Under the pieces are notes generated by a model. The model had not been told where the DNA came from and made no database searches. It was given only the letters and a program-made list of their open reading frames with translations. From positions 17,814,501 to 17,878,500 of the forward strand of contig NC_088113.1 in NCBI RefSeq assembly GCF_036370855.1: a DNA stretch of 64,000 nt, given 5' to 3'. The stretch's first letter is position 1; each line of letters opens with the position of its first letter. Source of the DNA: Dromaius novaehollandiae (Eukaryota > Chordata > Aves > Casuariiformes > Dromaiidae). Positions 1 through 10,408 of this stretch are shown here, in pieces. A program made the position numbers and the translations under genes.

Positions 1-2576
1 AGAGCACATTAGAAACTTTGTGTCAAGTCTTAGGTTAATAAAACTTACCAACATTTTATAGCCTGCTTTTCATCTATATGAAATGATAACTAGACTTCGG
101 AGAGCTGGAAACAGTAAGCCAGGGTTTCAAAACAACTACAATGCATATGCCGCATAATGGTCAAATCTTTCATAAGAATTTTCTAAGTTGCTGTAAACAT
201 TTGTGTGAAAAGCAAGATGTTCAGTGTTTGATCTCAAGCTATTTCATGAACTAAATCTTAGAAACTGCTATAAACACACTGCTTTAACTTTTAAGCAGGA
301 ACTCGTGCATGCAAATTTGATGCATACAGTAGATGCACAGCATACAAGCACTGCAGCTGCAGCTTCAAACTCTCCAACTGCCTTTAAAAATCTGATCTAT
401 CACACTGCAATTGGAAATATAATTTCAAAAGCATAATCATCTATTCTCCTTTTGCTATGAATGTATATGAACTCTACTAAAAGTGAAAGCAGCTGCATAT
501 GGCTAGACTTTCAAAAGTTCCTAGCCCTCACACCTGTGAGATGTTCGTAAGAGCGCAGCAGCCATCAGTTCTTCATGTTCTGTAAGAAATGCTTCATGAA
601 AAACATTTTTGAAAGTTGGCTACTTCAGCAAGGTATAAAAATGTAAGCAAAAGAAATTAAAAAAGATTGCTCCACCAAAACAAAACAAAAAAACCTTTCC
701 AATATTAAGTCTGTCTTATCATGTAAGAGCACAATTTCCAGTTTTTAGGTATTCAGTAAGTACACGTGCTTATTTTAAAAGTCATGTTATTCTTTTGAAC
801 TTTTAGATATTTTCTTAAAATATACGACAGACAAGAAAAGTGCTTAATAAAAAAAAAAAAAGCAAGTGTTTAGAAACTATATAGCTTTACTTTGATCTGT
901 TGAGACCTCCAAAGGAGCAATTTATGGTCCAATTATGCTTAAAGACTGACAACACTGCTTGCAAGTGCACTACACTTCAGCATGTTACAGTGCTTTGGAA
1001 ACATCACTTACTTGGAAAAACAGTCCAGCTGCACATGACAGTAGCATTTTTGCCCTAATCAAGTTTATAATGCAGTATTAGTGAAAATGTAGGTATAGCG
1101 ATATGGTAATAGACTTTGAATCTGAAAAACCTTTTGACACACTGTGGCAATAAAATAAGTAAATAAATAAATAAAAGCTTTTCCAATCTATCAACTGACA
1201 AGCTTCAAATTAAGCACTGAGATTTCAAGGTCTGAGTTATACCGATTTTTTTTTTTTTTTTAATAATAGCAACATGTCCCTTTCAAATTATTCACACAGG
1301 GAATAATTTCTACATAATAAATAAGCAGAAAAAATTATGCCAGTTAGATATACAGAGCAGCTGACAGAATTCATGAAACTACATGGCATCACACAGCACA
1401 AACAGTATATTACACAAAAAGGTAGTGTGCAGTAACACAATATGGTTTCTGGTCTACCTCATGTGGCGAGTGCATTGCTTTAAGGTTGATGATGAGTTTC
1501 AAAAGATATAGGTGTGTATGTATGTGCATATATATATATTTATATATACACATACACACGCACTTTTTTTTTGTTACTAAGACCCATTGAAATAGATGAC
1601 ATACACACACCACTGATTTCATTAGGTACTACTAGTAAAATTTAATTACTTGTTCTTTGTATACTGCACTCAAAGTAATGAATCTTAAGAACACAGCTGT
1701 TACTACATATTATGGAAAAGATAGGAAGCTATGGGTAGGTTCACGCAAGTACTTTCAGTTAAAAATGAAACTAGATACAAGCCGGGTTCAAAGTAATAGT
1801 AAGTATATAATCTTAAGTCTCCAAATCTAGAATATTTAAGGAGGGACAGAACAGTTCTCAGAACAGAAAGGTTTCTTATCCTGCCTCTAACTCACCCCTT
1901 GAGTTCAGGACTAGACTCCTTGCCCAAAGATGCTCAACACTAAGCATGATACTAGCTACTACAAGAGCTGCAACCCTAGACACGTCAGGGTGAGGTAAGG
2001 ACATAGGAAGACTGCCTTTGTATCGAAACTCCAATGACAAAAAAGATCATCAAAAGCTTCAAATTTCTGAGTTTTTAAGTCAGACTTTGAATGTATTAAA
2101 GTAAAAGAACATAGTTTTCTTGTGTTGTATCTGCTGCTTTTCTAGTCATCAGTGTTCCTCGTACAGTACTGGGGGCATGTAGGGACAGAAAGAACAGCAC
2201 ACTGAGGTTATATTAACTACCCGAAAAACTACCTTAAAAGTCGAAATGCATTAAGTGAAAATGAAATAGTAATGTATCATTTGATAAATGTTTCATTATC
2301 ACACTGTGGCAGTTTGCAACTTCACCTACATTAACATTGTAACAAAGTTACCAAGTAGAATGGTTTTCAAATTATTACTGTTAAAAAGACATTTTGGTCA
2401 CCTGAAATCATAGACTTAGTAGCGCAATGCTACTATGCTACCATTCAAAATCAGACAATTCTCATTGTTAAATGTAATGCCTTTTCCACAATTCACAATT
2501 AAATAGCAAGAGATCTTATTTGGACACTTTTCCAAGAAACATAGTCCCAAAATAAAATCCTTGAGCCTTTACTTAC
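1..2576. other. TAF4 intron 2 (partial), no exon seen
   Basis: AT-rich intronic DNA on the 3' side of TAF4 exon 2. I looked on the minus strand for the next TAF4 exon (expected to begin with MVLVRSENGQLL) and did not find it. Only simple tracts stand out: A-run 848-861, a TAAA repeat near 1155-1175, a T-run 1247-1261, and mixed TG/TA/CA dinucleotides 1515-1562. Confidence 0.8.
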
Positions 2577-3665
2577 CTGGTGGTAACTGAAAATTCTGAA
2601 TATTAGTTGGATTCTGAGGTGGCTGAGGCAAACGAGGTGCTAAAACTGTAGGAGTCAAAGTTGCTCTGATTCCACTCGTAGTTGCTGTTGGAGTCCTTGG
2701 CAGACTTTGTGCCACTGTATTGGCAGTGCCTTTAGCCATTCCTGTGGGGGTGCCAGGAGCTGCAGGAGATATCCCACCAGGATTGGGAGCAACACTGGAG
2801 AGGCCAGCTTGCATAGTTTGCCCAATAATCATGTTACCCCCTGTAGTACTCGGCTGGCCACCAGTAGCCAGCGTCTGCTGTTGGGATACTGCCTGGACTA
2901 TAGTTTTAGGAGACTCAGATTTGATGACCTGTGTGGCGGGAGCTGCTGGCACACTGGAACCAGACTGGCTGTTCACAAGTGATGTCTGGAGGGAAACTCC
3001 AGATCCCACAGTGGCTGTAGCAACAGCAGGAAAACTCCCCACACTGATGGTTGAATTGATCACAGTATTGCTCCCGTTCTGAGTGGCTGCACCAGCTGCA
3101 GCTACTGTGGGTCCTGCTGGGTGGATCGGTGGCCTCACAAGTGTTACCGTAGGCCCCGCACTTCCAATGCTCGGTGGTGGCTGCGAGGAAATAACTGTGG
3201 GTGAGGAAGAAGATGCAGACGACACAGCAGTATTAAGGAAAGAAGTCTGGATGACGGTGTTGGAAGCTGATGGCAAAACAGCATTAACAGTATTTCCTTT
3301 TCCAACAGATCCAGGTCCATTGTTAACTAGAGGAGCAACAGCAGGTGCAGAAGCAGGGTTAGCAGTCACGGGAGTCCCGGAGAAAGCAGCACTTCCTGTG
3401 TGGTGAGAGTTCATCACCACATTACTCCCATTCAAAGTCTGCACTGTTGTGGTCCCAATCTTGCCATTCCTGGTGGACAAGGCAGTTGCCATCGTGCTGA
3501 TAACCACCGATTTGCCCTGACTGAGGGTCCCTGGAGCAGCAGTAACTTCAGATCCTCCTGCTGCTGCAGTGGTGGTGCTGGTGCTCGTTGTGGTGGCTCC
3601 ATCCAGAGTTGAACTCTGAGACCTGGTGTTATGATTAATAACACCTCCTTGCACTCCTCCTGCTC
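2577..3665 (-). CDS. TAF4: TAF4 exon 2
   Basis: This 1089-nt exon opens after the acceptor TTGTTGTTGCAG (plus 3666 upward) and closes before the donor GTAAGT (2576-2571). The frame joins exon 1 to give KAGAGGVQGGVINHNT. A second AG six bases in (GAGCAG) would remove two residues without changing frame, so the exact start is 3665 or 3659. The exon ends with the first base of a glycine codon (LPPG). Confidence 0.92.
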
Positions 3666-5931
3666 CTGCAACAACAATAACAGGGTTAAAAAGAGAATGA
3701 GCAAGAGAAGTCCAGTGAAGACAGAACGCTCTCCCTCACCACCAAGTCTTCTCCATCTCCCAAAGTGCCTGCCAGGGGCCAAGAAAATGGAACAGAGTAT
3801 AGACTGAAGAAGGATTTAAAGACATTATCTTGAAGCCTCCAATTTCCCACTGGAGATTAGTAGATTCAATATTAATTGTAACACCCCCACTTTCATTGCT
3901 GCAGTAAAGGAAAACAGGGAAAACAGATTTGATGTGAAGTGAGGGAAGAAAGGAGGAAGATGATCTTCTCCTTAGACCTCTTCCCCATTCTAGAGCCTGA
4001 CATCATGTTTAGCAACATGCCTGCAACTACAAGGAGAAAAAATGGCATTGGAAGACACTTTAATAAGGCATATTCCCTATGCCCAGCACATGTTACCCCT
4101 AATCCTCTCACCTCCTACAACATAAGTCAGTTAGAGCAGGAGGCTCAACAACAGCAAGATGCAAAAAAGTGATGGGATAGAAAAACACCAGCCTGCCAAG
4201 ATAAGGAGTAGTATAAGGCCTGGAGTGGGTTATAAGACCACCCCTCCACCTTATTACAGAATTTATTCTTCTGAGTCTGAAGTTCCCACAGCCAGAGATA
4301 GTCAAAAATAAATAAATAAAAAGCAAGACTGATTTTGAGAAAGGATAAGGTGATGTAGCTTCTTGTCCTGAATAATCCTCATGCCCCTTGCTGAGGCCTG
4401 GTGTTATCACTAGTACAATCATAGACAGTCTGGGTCCTGGCCCTAAGGAGACAGAGAGGGGAAAAGAATAGTGACAGACAGATACCGAGATGCATGTTAT
4501 AAGGGTTAAGGAGATCCTCCTAGAAGAGCTTCATTAATCATGACAGAAGGTCTGTAATATCTTCTTACACTTCAGCATCAAGAAAGAAGGCAAAAAAAAT
4601 TGGGGGAGGGGAGGAATTGCAGAGAGATTCTGGGGAGACATATTTTTTTTTTTTATTCCCCTGAAAAACAGCTTCCCTCCATTCTCATGGAGTGAACCCT
4701 TAATGCTGCGATTAATGCTGTCCCCCTACAGTCTTTGCAACATGAGGAGAGGGAACATTTACAGGTAGATGGGGAGGGGGGGAAGGAGAAGACGTTGTAC
4801 AAGGTGGGGTGTTATGGCCTGGATTCCCCCCCTTCCTGGGACCTGATGTTGTGACAACACCCCCTTGAGGGCAGAGGAGGAATGAGAGGTGTTGAATGCC
4901 CCCTCCAAGCCCCTGAACAAGGGAGGGGGTGGGGGAGGCATATCCAGGCAGACAGATATGGGGGGGAGCATTTTGAGGGACTTCCTCCCCTTGAAATCCC
5001 CCCTCGCTTCCTCCTATACAGGAAATAGGTGTCATGATTAATAACACCCCCTTGCACTTCAGCAACAGCGAAGGGGGAGGGGAAGGAGCATTTACACAGA
5101 CAGCTAAGCAGGCATTATTAAGAGGGAATCCCCCCCATAACCTCCACCCCTGGAAAAGGAAGGGGATCAGTCACAGATGGCATGTGAGGGACAGCCATTC
5201 CCGAGGGGGTGGGCTCTGCCTCCCTCGACCCCAAGATTAATAGAGCCTTTTACACTCCAGCAACAAGGGCAGAAAAAGAAGAGGGGACCGGCAGAGTCAC
5301 GGACAGGCACTGACGGGTTATTATGTAGGGATACTGCCCCCACACATGATAAAACATCCTCTAGTAAGCAGGAGCGAGGAGGGAAAATAAAGGGGAGGGA
5401 GCACAGGCACGGATACACACCGAGGGGGCATGATGAGGGGAGGCTCTCCCCCGTATGATCGATACCACCCTTTGCACTCCGGCTCCTGCCACAACAAGAC
5501 GGAGGAGAGGGGGAAAAGGGGGGAAAGCAGTGAGGGAAGGAGGCAGCCGGAGCTGGGGAGTGGGGGGAGGGGAGGCCCCCTCTCCCTCCGAGCCCCCCAC
5601 CCCTGCCCATGTTACCTGCTTTTGTGATCTCTGGGGCACTGAGTCCCATCTTGCTGCTGCTGCTGCTCTCTGTTTGGACATTAGCATTGCCTCCTACTAC
5701 TACTCCTCCAGGGCTAGGGCTAGGGCTGCTGCTGCTACTGCTGCTGCTCACAACATGGTTCCCCAGCAGCCCCCCAGCGGCCCTCAGGGGCTCCTGCGCC
5801 TTGTGGTGCTGGTGGTGGTGGCCGGAGGCCGCCAGCTGGGACTCCAGGGAGCCCACCAGGTCGCTCACCACCTTCTCATCCACCTCCGTGTTCAGGAAAA
5901 CCTCATCCAGCAGATCCGAGCCCGCCGCCAT
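2577..5931 (-). CDS. TAF4: TAF4, TFIID subunit 4, N-terminal part (2 coding exons in window, 3' partial)
   Basis: TAF4 is a core subunit of TFIID, the nuclear complex that recognises promoters for RNA polymerase II. Two coding exons are visible: join(complement(5616..5931), complement(2577..3665)), about 468 codons. Exon 1 begins MAAGSDLLDEVF, followed by EKVVSDLVGSLESQLAAS and LGNHVVS, as at the N-terminus of vertebrate TAF4. Exon 2 contains VQTLNGSNVVMNSHH, LVNNGPG, NTVIQT and TPTATTSGIRATLTPTVLAP, and ends QNPTNIQNFQLPPG, all diagnostic of the TAF4 glutamine/serine/threonine-rich activator-binding region. The TAFH and histone-fold exons lie beyond position 1. Both visible exon ends are phase 1. 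The start chosen matches the family N-terminus; the upstream frame stays open but offers no ATG. Human TAF4 is alanine/proline-rich in this stretch, whereas here it is serine/threonine-rich. Confidence 0.95.
3631..5500 (-). repeat. Degenerate tandem array in TAF4 intron 1 derived from the exon 2 start
   Basis: About eleven diverged copies of a roughly 40-bp motif (minus-strand core CAAGGGGGTGTTATTAAT, often preceded by TGTTGCTG and followed by CATGACACC) recur every 140-240 bp. Approximate plus positions: 3631-3670, 3871-3905, 4089-4125, 4215-4262, 4391-4422, 4549-4582, 4699-4745, 4838-4875, 5028-5075, 5225-5272 and 5445-5500. The 3631-3670 copy is the acceptor and first codons of TAF4 exon 2. 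Spacers are purine-rich with shared fragments (a GGAGCATTTACA-like piece at about 4747 and 5085). The copies near 4400, 4850, 5040 and 5470 are the clearest; those near 4100, 4230 and 4560 are weak. Confidence 0.65.
5616..5931 (-). CDS. TAF4: TAF4 first coding exon
   Basis: The ATG is at 5931-5929 (minus strand) in a purine-rich context that also matches a YY1 site (AAGATGGCGGC). The exon encodes 105 codons plus one base and ends ...APEITKAG. The donor GTAAC follows at 5615-5611. It carries two serine runs encoded by CTG-type repeats (plus-strand 5653-5669 and 5728-5752). The 5' UTR continues towards higher coordinates but its start cannot be fixed. Confidence 0.92.
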
Positions 5932-7130
5932 CTTTTTTTTGGAGGGTTCCTGTGAGCTGCTCCCTCCTCCCCCCCCTCCCCTTTCACTCCTCCCTCCCTC
6001 CCCCCACCCCACACACACACTCGGCCCCCCTTACTGCGCAGGCGCAGCCGCCCCGCCTCACATCACCGGCCGGAGAGGGATTCCGCCCGCCGCTGATTGG
6101 CCGCCGGCCGCCTATAAAAGGCAGGGCAAATGGCTGCGAGCTCTTAGTTGGGAGTCGGGCGGCAGCGGCCCGGCCGCGACGCGGCGGCGGGGCGCGGGGG
6201 CCGCCGGGGGCGGGCGGCGGCGCGGCCGGGCTGAGCGGGCGACGGCGGGGCGCGGCGAGGCGGGAGGGCGGGTGGCGGCGCGGCGGGGGCGGCCGCGCCT
6301 CTTTGTCTGCGCCGGCCCAAAATGGCTGCATGTCTCCGCGCTGCTGCCCGCGTCCGGGTCTGCCTCGGCGGCGCGAGTCTGAAGGGCGCCCCACACCTGT
6401 GCCAGCTGCGTGTAACTGATCCACCGGCCGGGCGGGGGGCCCAGGGCGGCGGGGGGGCCCGGCCCCGGCGGGGGCGGCGGCCGGCCTCCGCGCCTCCCTG
6501 CGCCGCTGGCAGAGGCGGGCTGCCCCAGGCCGCGCGCGGCGGCGCCGGGCGCCCGAGCGCTGCCCGCCGGGCCGGGACCCCCCCGCGGTCCCCGGGCCCG
6601 GGGCTGCCGCGCTCCCCGGCGGCGCGGTGGCCGGTAGCCGCCGCGCTGGGGCGGCAGCCGCGGCGGGGAGCCGGACGCGCTCCGCCCGGCCTGAGCAGCC
6701 TGACTCAGCACGGCGGGCCGCGCGGCGGCGGCGGGGCTGGAGGCGAGCCCCGAGGGAGCGCGGCCCGCGAGGGGAGCCTGGACCTCGGCGCCGGGGGGAA
6801 ACATAAAAAAATAAAAATAAAATAAAAACGAAAGCGGGCGATGACTATTCAAAACAGCCCGCTCCCCGCCCGGAGCCCGGCAGCGTGAGACGCGGGGCTG
6901 CTGCGCTGGGGCGATCCCGGCGTGTCCGCCTGCGTTCACACCCCCGCTTCCACTTAACCCTTCGGGGAAAGCGGAGCCTTCAGAGCTGCGGTTTCGCAGC
7001 CGGGGGGAAGGCGCTCGAGGCAGGCGCCGCTCCGAGGCAGGCGCTGCAGCCGGCTGCGGGGCGCGCTGAGCCGCGCCCGGGCTCGGCGCTCCGCCGGGCG
7101 CCAGCGCCAGGTACGGGGACTCGATGGGCG
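5700..7130. promoter_or_regulatory. CpG island over the TAF4 start
   Basis: Dense CpG and very high GC from the TAF4 first exon to about 7130, after which the sequence drops to AT-rich within a few tens of bases. It contains the TAF4 promoter (minus direction) and a TATA-type promoter pointing the other way. Long open frames on both strands here are what stop-poor GC-rich sequence gives by chance. Confidence 0.85.
6096..6146 (+). promoter_or_regulatory. Plus-strand inverted CCAAT, TATA box and initiator, divergent from TAF4
   Basis: ATTGG (inverted CCAAT) at 6096-6100, TATAAAAG at 6113-6120 and an initiator-like TTAGTT with A at 6146, 33 bp after the TATA start. The spacing is that of a focused polymerase II promoter reading to the right, away from TAF4. 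The first ATG downstream is at 6322 and opens a 167-codon frame of CpG-island composition that I do not recognise. A non-coding divergent transcript is the likelier product. Confidence 0.55.
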
Positions 7131-8398
7131 CCGGTCGTACAGTAGGAAACTGCACTTTGACCTTACTGTGCAGCCGTCATAAAGGAAGTGAATACAGTGG
7201 AAGTAAGGACGCAACCTGCCTTTTAATAAATATTTTCTTTCGCTAGGCACTGTTTCTCAAAACTACGGAACTATTGGAACAATGCTAGCAGACAAATCAT
7301 GGCATGTAGTTTTCAAAGAGGAATCGAGTTTAACATAACACTTTTTATTTCAGTACTATAAATTAAGCTTTGTTCTTAGATACTGGGAATGGATGCAGTT
7401 AAAGGCTGGAACTGTGTTGCAGTCGGATCAGACTCTGCACCTGCTAATGCATTGCTTAGTAATGTCCAGAATTTACTGCCCTGAGAGCTGACTTAAGACT
7501 GCAAAGATGGAGATTTATATGAATAATAGCTGCAAGTTATCTATGAGACTGGGTGGCTTTAAATAGGTCAGAGACAAAGTATTCTTTACTTAAGATTGCC
7601 CAAACATGGGTGTCAATGCGTCCTGCATTATGTATCTGTAGTGATCACTTGTACTACTGTAACATGAAATAAAGCACTCTGTTCACCAGCTGTCCCAAGA
7701 AATGATGGTAAAAAATACTGAAATGCTGTCCCATATCTCACCCTGCCCCCAAATCTGTGAACGTTCCTGCATAAGAGAAACTCTTTGCCAAAAGCTCAAA
7801 GATAAAGCATAAAATCAGATAGGTACCTGTTCCTAATCTAGGGGCCTCAAATAATGCCGTGAGTAATACCTTGACATTGAAAGTCTTAGAAATACACTGC
7901 TTACACTAAGGGATATTATTGTTCTAGCTGCTTGTGTCCCCTTCTCAGCTGCAGTAGGCTTCTGCTGTGTGAGTTACAACTACAACAGCCAGCCTTCCCT
8001 AAGGCTCTAATTGCTTCAAAAGAAGGCATCGCTACGAGGGACTGCCCAGCTCCTCTGAGAAGTTATAAAATTAATCTTTCATTCTTGTTCTCAAACCTTC
8101 TATACTCTTCAAGGCTTTTCTCAGTCATCGCTCAGAATTCAGGGGAGAGAAGCAAAGAAAATGCCCTTTTCCTCTCTATGACTTTTAGCTTCTACTTCGT
8201 CCATTTTGGCCAAATTATAAGGCTGCAAAGTAGCTGTGATTTCACCAATATCATCGTAGGTCATGTGGCCCATTTCTTACAATGTCAGAATGCTTTGTCA
8301 AGCAGGGTTGTGCCTATGAGTTTGCTGCTGCTACAGTCAATATATTGCTAGTTTGGGCTGTGATGAAATTCTATAAGCTACATACCAAAGAGCTATCC

Positions 8399-8444
8399 AG
8401 AATAGAAGTCTATTCACATTCCCACTAGAATAGAAGTCTATTCA
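8399..8444. repeat. Two-copy tandem duplication, 28-bp period
   Basis: AGAATAGAAGTCTATTCA occurs at 8399 and again at 8427 in direct orientation, separated by a short unrelated stretch. Confidence 0.85.
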
Positions 8445-10353
8445 GACTCCCCAAACAGTGAAAGAGTTAATCTACATCAGCTGCTCAAATCAGTTATTGA
8501 GGTAAACAGCTAGATTTAAGCTGAAACAGTCCAAGGGTGACAGAGTGGCTGCCAATCTTTTTTCTACAACATCTAAACAGAAGCATAGCCCAAAGTTGGT
8601 CCGCAGTGCCAGTAAGAGTGATGGAAAAAGAGAGATGGTGACATCAGAGATGGATTAAATTATCAAAGGGCAGTAGTAGTTAACATAAAGGGTCAGAGCA
8701 GGCTATATTCTTCTCCTGCTAGTATTCTAGGTCAGCTGGAATATAGTTTACAGTTGCATACCAAAGTAGAAAAAAAAGCCTAGAAATCTTCATGTCCTTG
8801 TTCTGACACTCTCTTTGGTAACCATATGGCAATATCTACCACATTAGGTAAGCAACCTTACAAAATTACAAGAACAACTGAGATGCATTACCACTCGCAC
8901 ATTGTAAGTGTGTAGGATTCATTACTGAATAATTTATCTTTTCATACTTTCTGCCTCTTGTTTACTATTGGAAGTAATTTTCTAGATCGGATTCTCAGAG
9001 CTGGGATTCCTTCTCCTCTGTATTCTACTGCACACCTGCTTCTGTTCTAAAAGTTATCCAAGAGCAACATAAGAACCCTAATAATGGACTACTGGTAATT
9101 ATTGGTGTTGTAGTGAAAGGCAGACTCAACCTGTAGTAAATGCTATATATTTTACCCATCAACAATTACATCAAAAGAGCTTGAACATCACAGCCAAATA
9201 CGAATACTATCTAGTGTCAAAGCATAGGGGCAAGTAGGAACTACACAGAAGAATGGAGGACTCTCAGTTCCCTTAACCTGTTCTTTTTAGTATTTTAGTA
9301 TTTAAATACTTTACTGATTTTTTTCCCTTTATAGGTAGACTATATAGATTATGGCATAGAGATGGTGTCTCAAGACATAAGTATTAATGCAATTCTCTTT
9401 CTGTTTTTCTAAAAGCTGTAGTTAGCCTAGAACCCATTACAAGAACGTCACTCAGAGGAGACAGGAGTATGGATTATGATGATAAGGGACATATCAGAGA
9501 AACCTACAGCTCATAAATGGCTCAGGAGGAGAAGGGTAGTCATTTTTGGTTGTCTGTACATACAACTTTTGTGAGACTTAACTGACCAGTCGTAATACTA
9601 AAGTCCCATCAATAAAATGAATGAAAAGACTGGCTGTGATAGTTTTGGTTGGTGATTTTTTGCTGTCCTTCCCTGCCCCCTTTTCTGCTCCCTACCTAGC
9701 CATTGATAATTTAAAATGATGAAAGTTGGGTTTTAACCAGCAATAGCTTGATTCCACAAGTTCCACAAAAGTCTTACAGAGTATTTCCCAGAGATTACTT
9801 TAGTTCTCCTGTCCCAGGTAGAGGCTTTATATTCAATCTATTCTAAACCAGTAAACATTCCTCAAATTTAGTTATCATAACTACTTAAAACTTGTATCAG
9901 GACATTTCAGGAACTAGTTGGTGCCAACAGAGAATAATTTGCTGGTCACAGATAGTACTGAAGCAAGCTAAATCTTCAGTCTCTGACATTTTCATAGACT
10001 TGTCATGGGATTATGGTCTGTTTTCAAAATAAATGTTTATATCTTTTGTTTTATGAAAGCCTCTGTATTTTACCTAGCAACAAGGGACCATGACTCTATA
10101 TGTCCCACTGATGTCCATGCCTCAGTTTCATGGTGCTGCTCATTTGTTACAGAATTTAGGTTCTACTTCTGCAGAAACACTTTCTTTCCATGCTTCCACG
10201 TGTGTGTATGTGTGGGATTTATAACTCATTTCCAAAATGTTTCAAGGAGCATAGGACATCTATGGAAAATTTCAGAAGTACACAGTGTCAGGAGAAAGAG
10301 ACAAAGGAATGGAGCCCTGGTTGAAGGTGATGCAGTGCTATCCAGAAAGGCCC

Positions 10354-10408
10354 AGTCAGGAGCAGCAAGACTTTATATGCAGTCTGGAGCAGCAAGACTT
10401 TATATGCA
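10354..10408. repeat. Two-copy tandem duplication, 27-bp period
   Basis: GGAGCAGCAAGACTTTATAT occurs at 10359 and 10386, with nearly identical flanks (CAGTC before each). Two copies only, without spacers, so this is not a CRISPR-type array. Confidence 0.85.

Noticed and set aside
4798-4825. Inverted copy of the TAF4 array motif on the plus strand (AAGGTGGGGTGTTATGGCC)
   Set aside because: Short and G-rich. The resemblance could be chance in this skewed sequence, so it was not counted among the copies.
5167-5615. Open frame continuing from TAF4 exon 1 into the intron
   Set aside because: The donor at 5615 and the matching acceptor and phase at exon 2 explain the gene. The extension is G/P/S-rich intronic read-through.
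6322-6825. 167-codon plus-strand frame with a good ATG context after the divergent TATA box
   Set aside because: Same CpG-island composition bias, no recognisable domain, and overlapping open frames of similar length. The promoter is reported; a protein is not claimed.
6112-7155. 347-codon open frame on the minus strand upstream of TAF4
   Set aside because: It is Arg/Pro/Ala-rich, begins with GTG rather than ATG, and lies wholly in a CpG island where stop codons are scarce on every frame. No family resemblance.
7932-8351. 139-codon frame in the intergenic region
   Set aside because: AT-rich, no domain, no promoter or poly(A) signal in suitable positions. A frame of this size is expected by chance in 14 kb.
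10354-10408. Possible CRISPR-like repeat
   Set aside because: Only two adjacent copies with no unique spacers, in a vertebrate genome.
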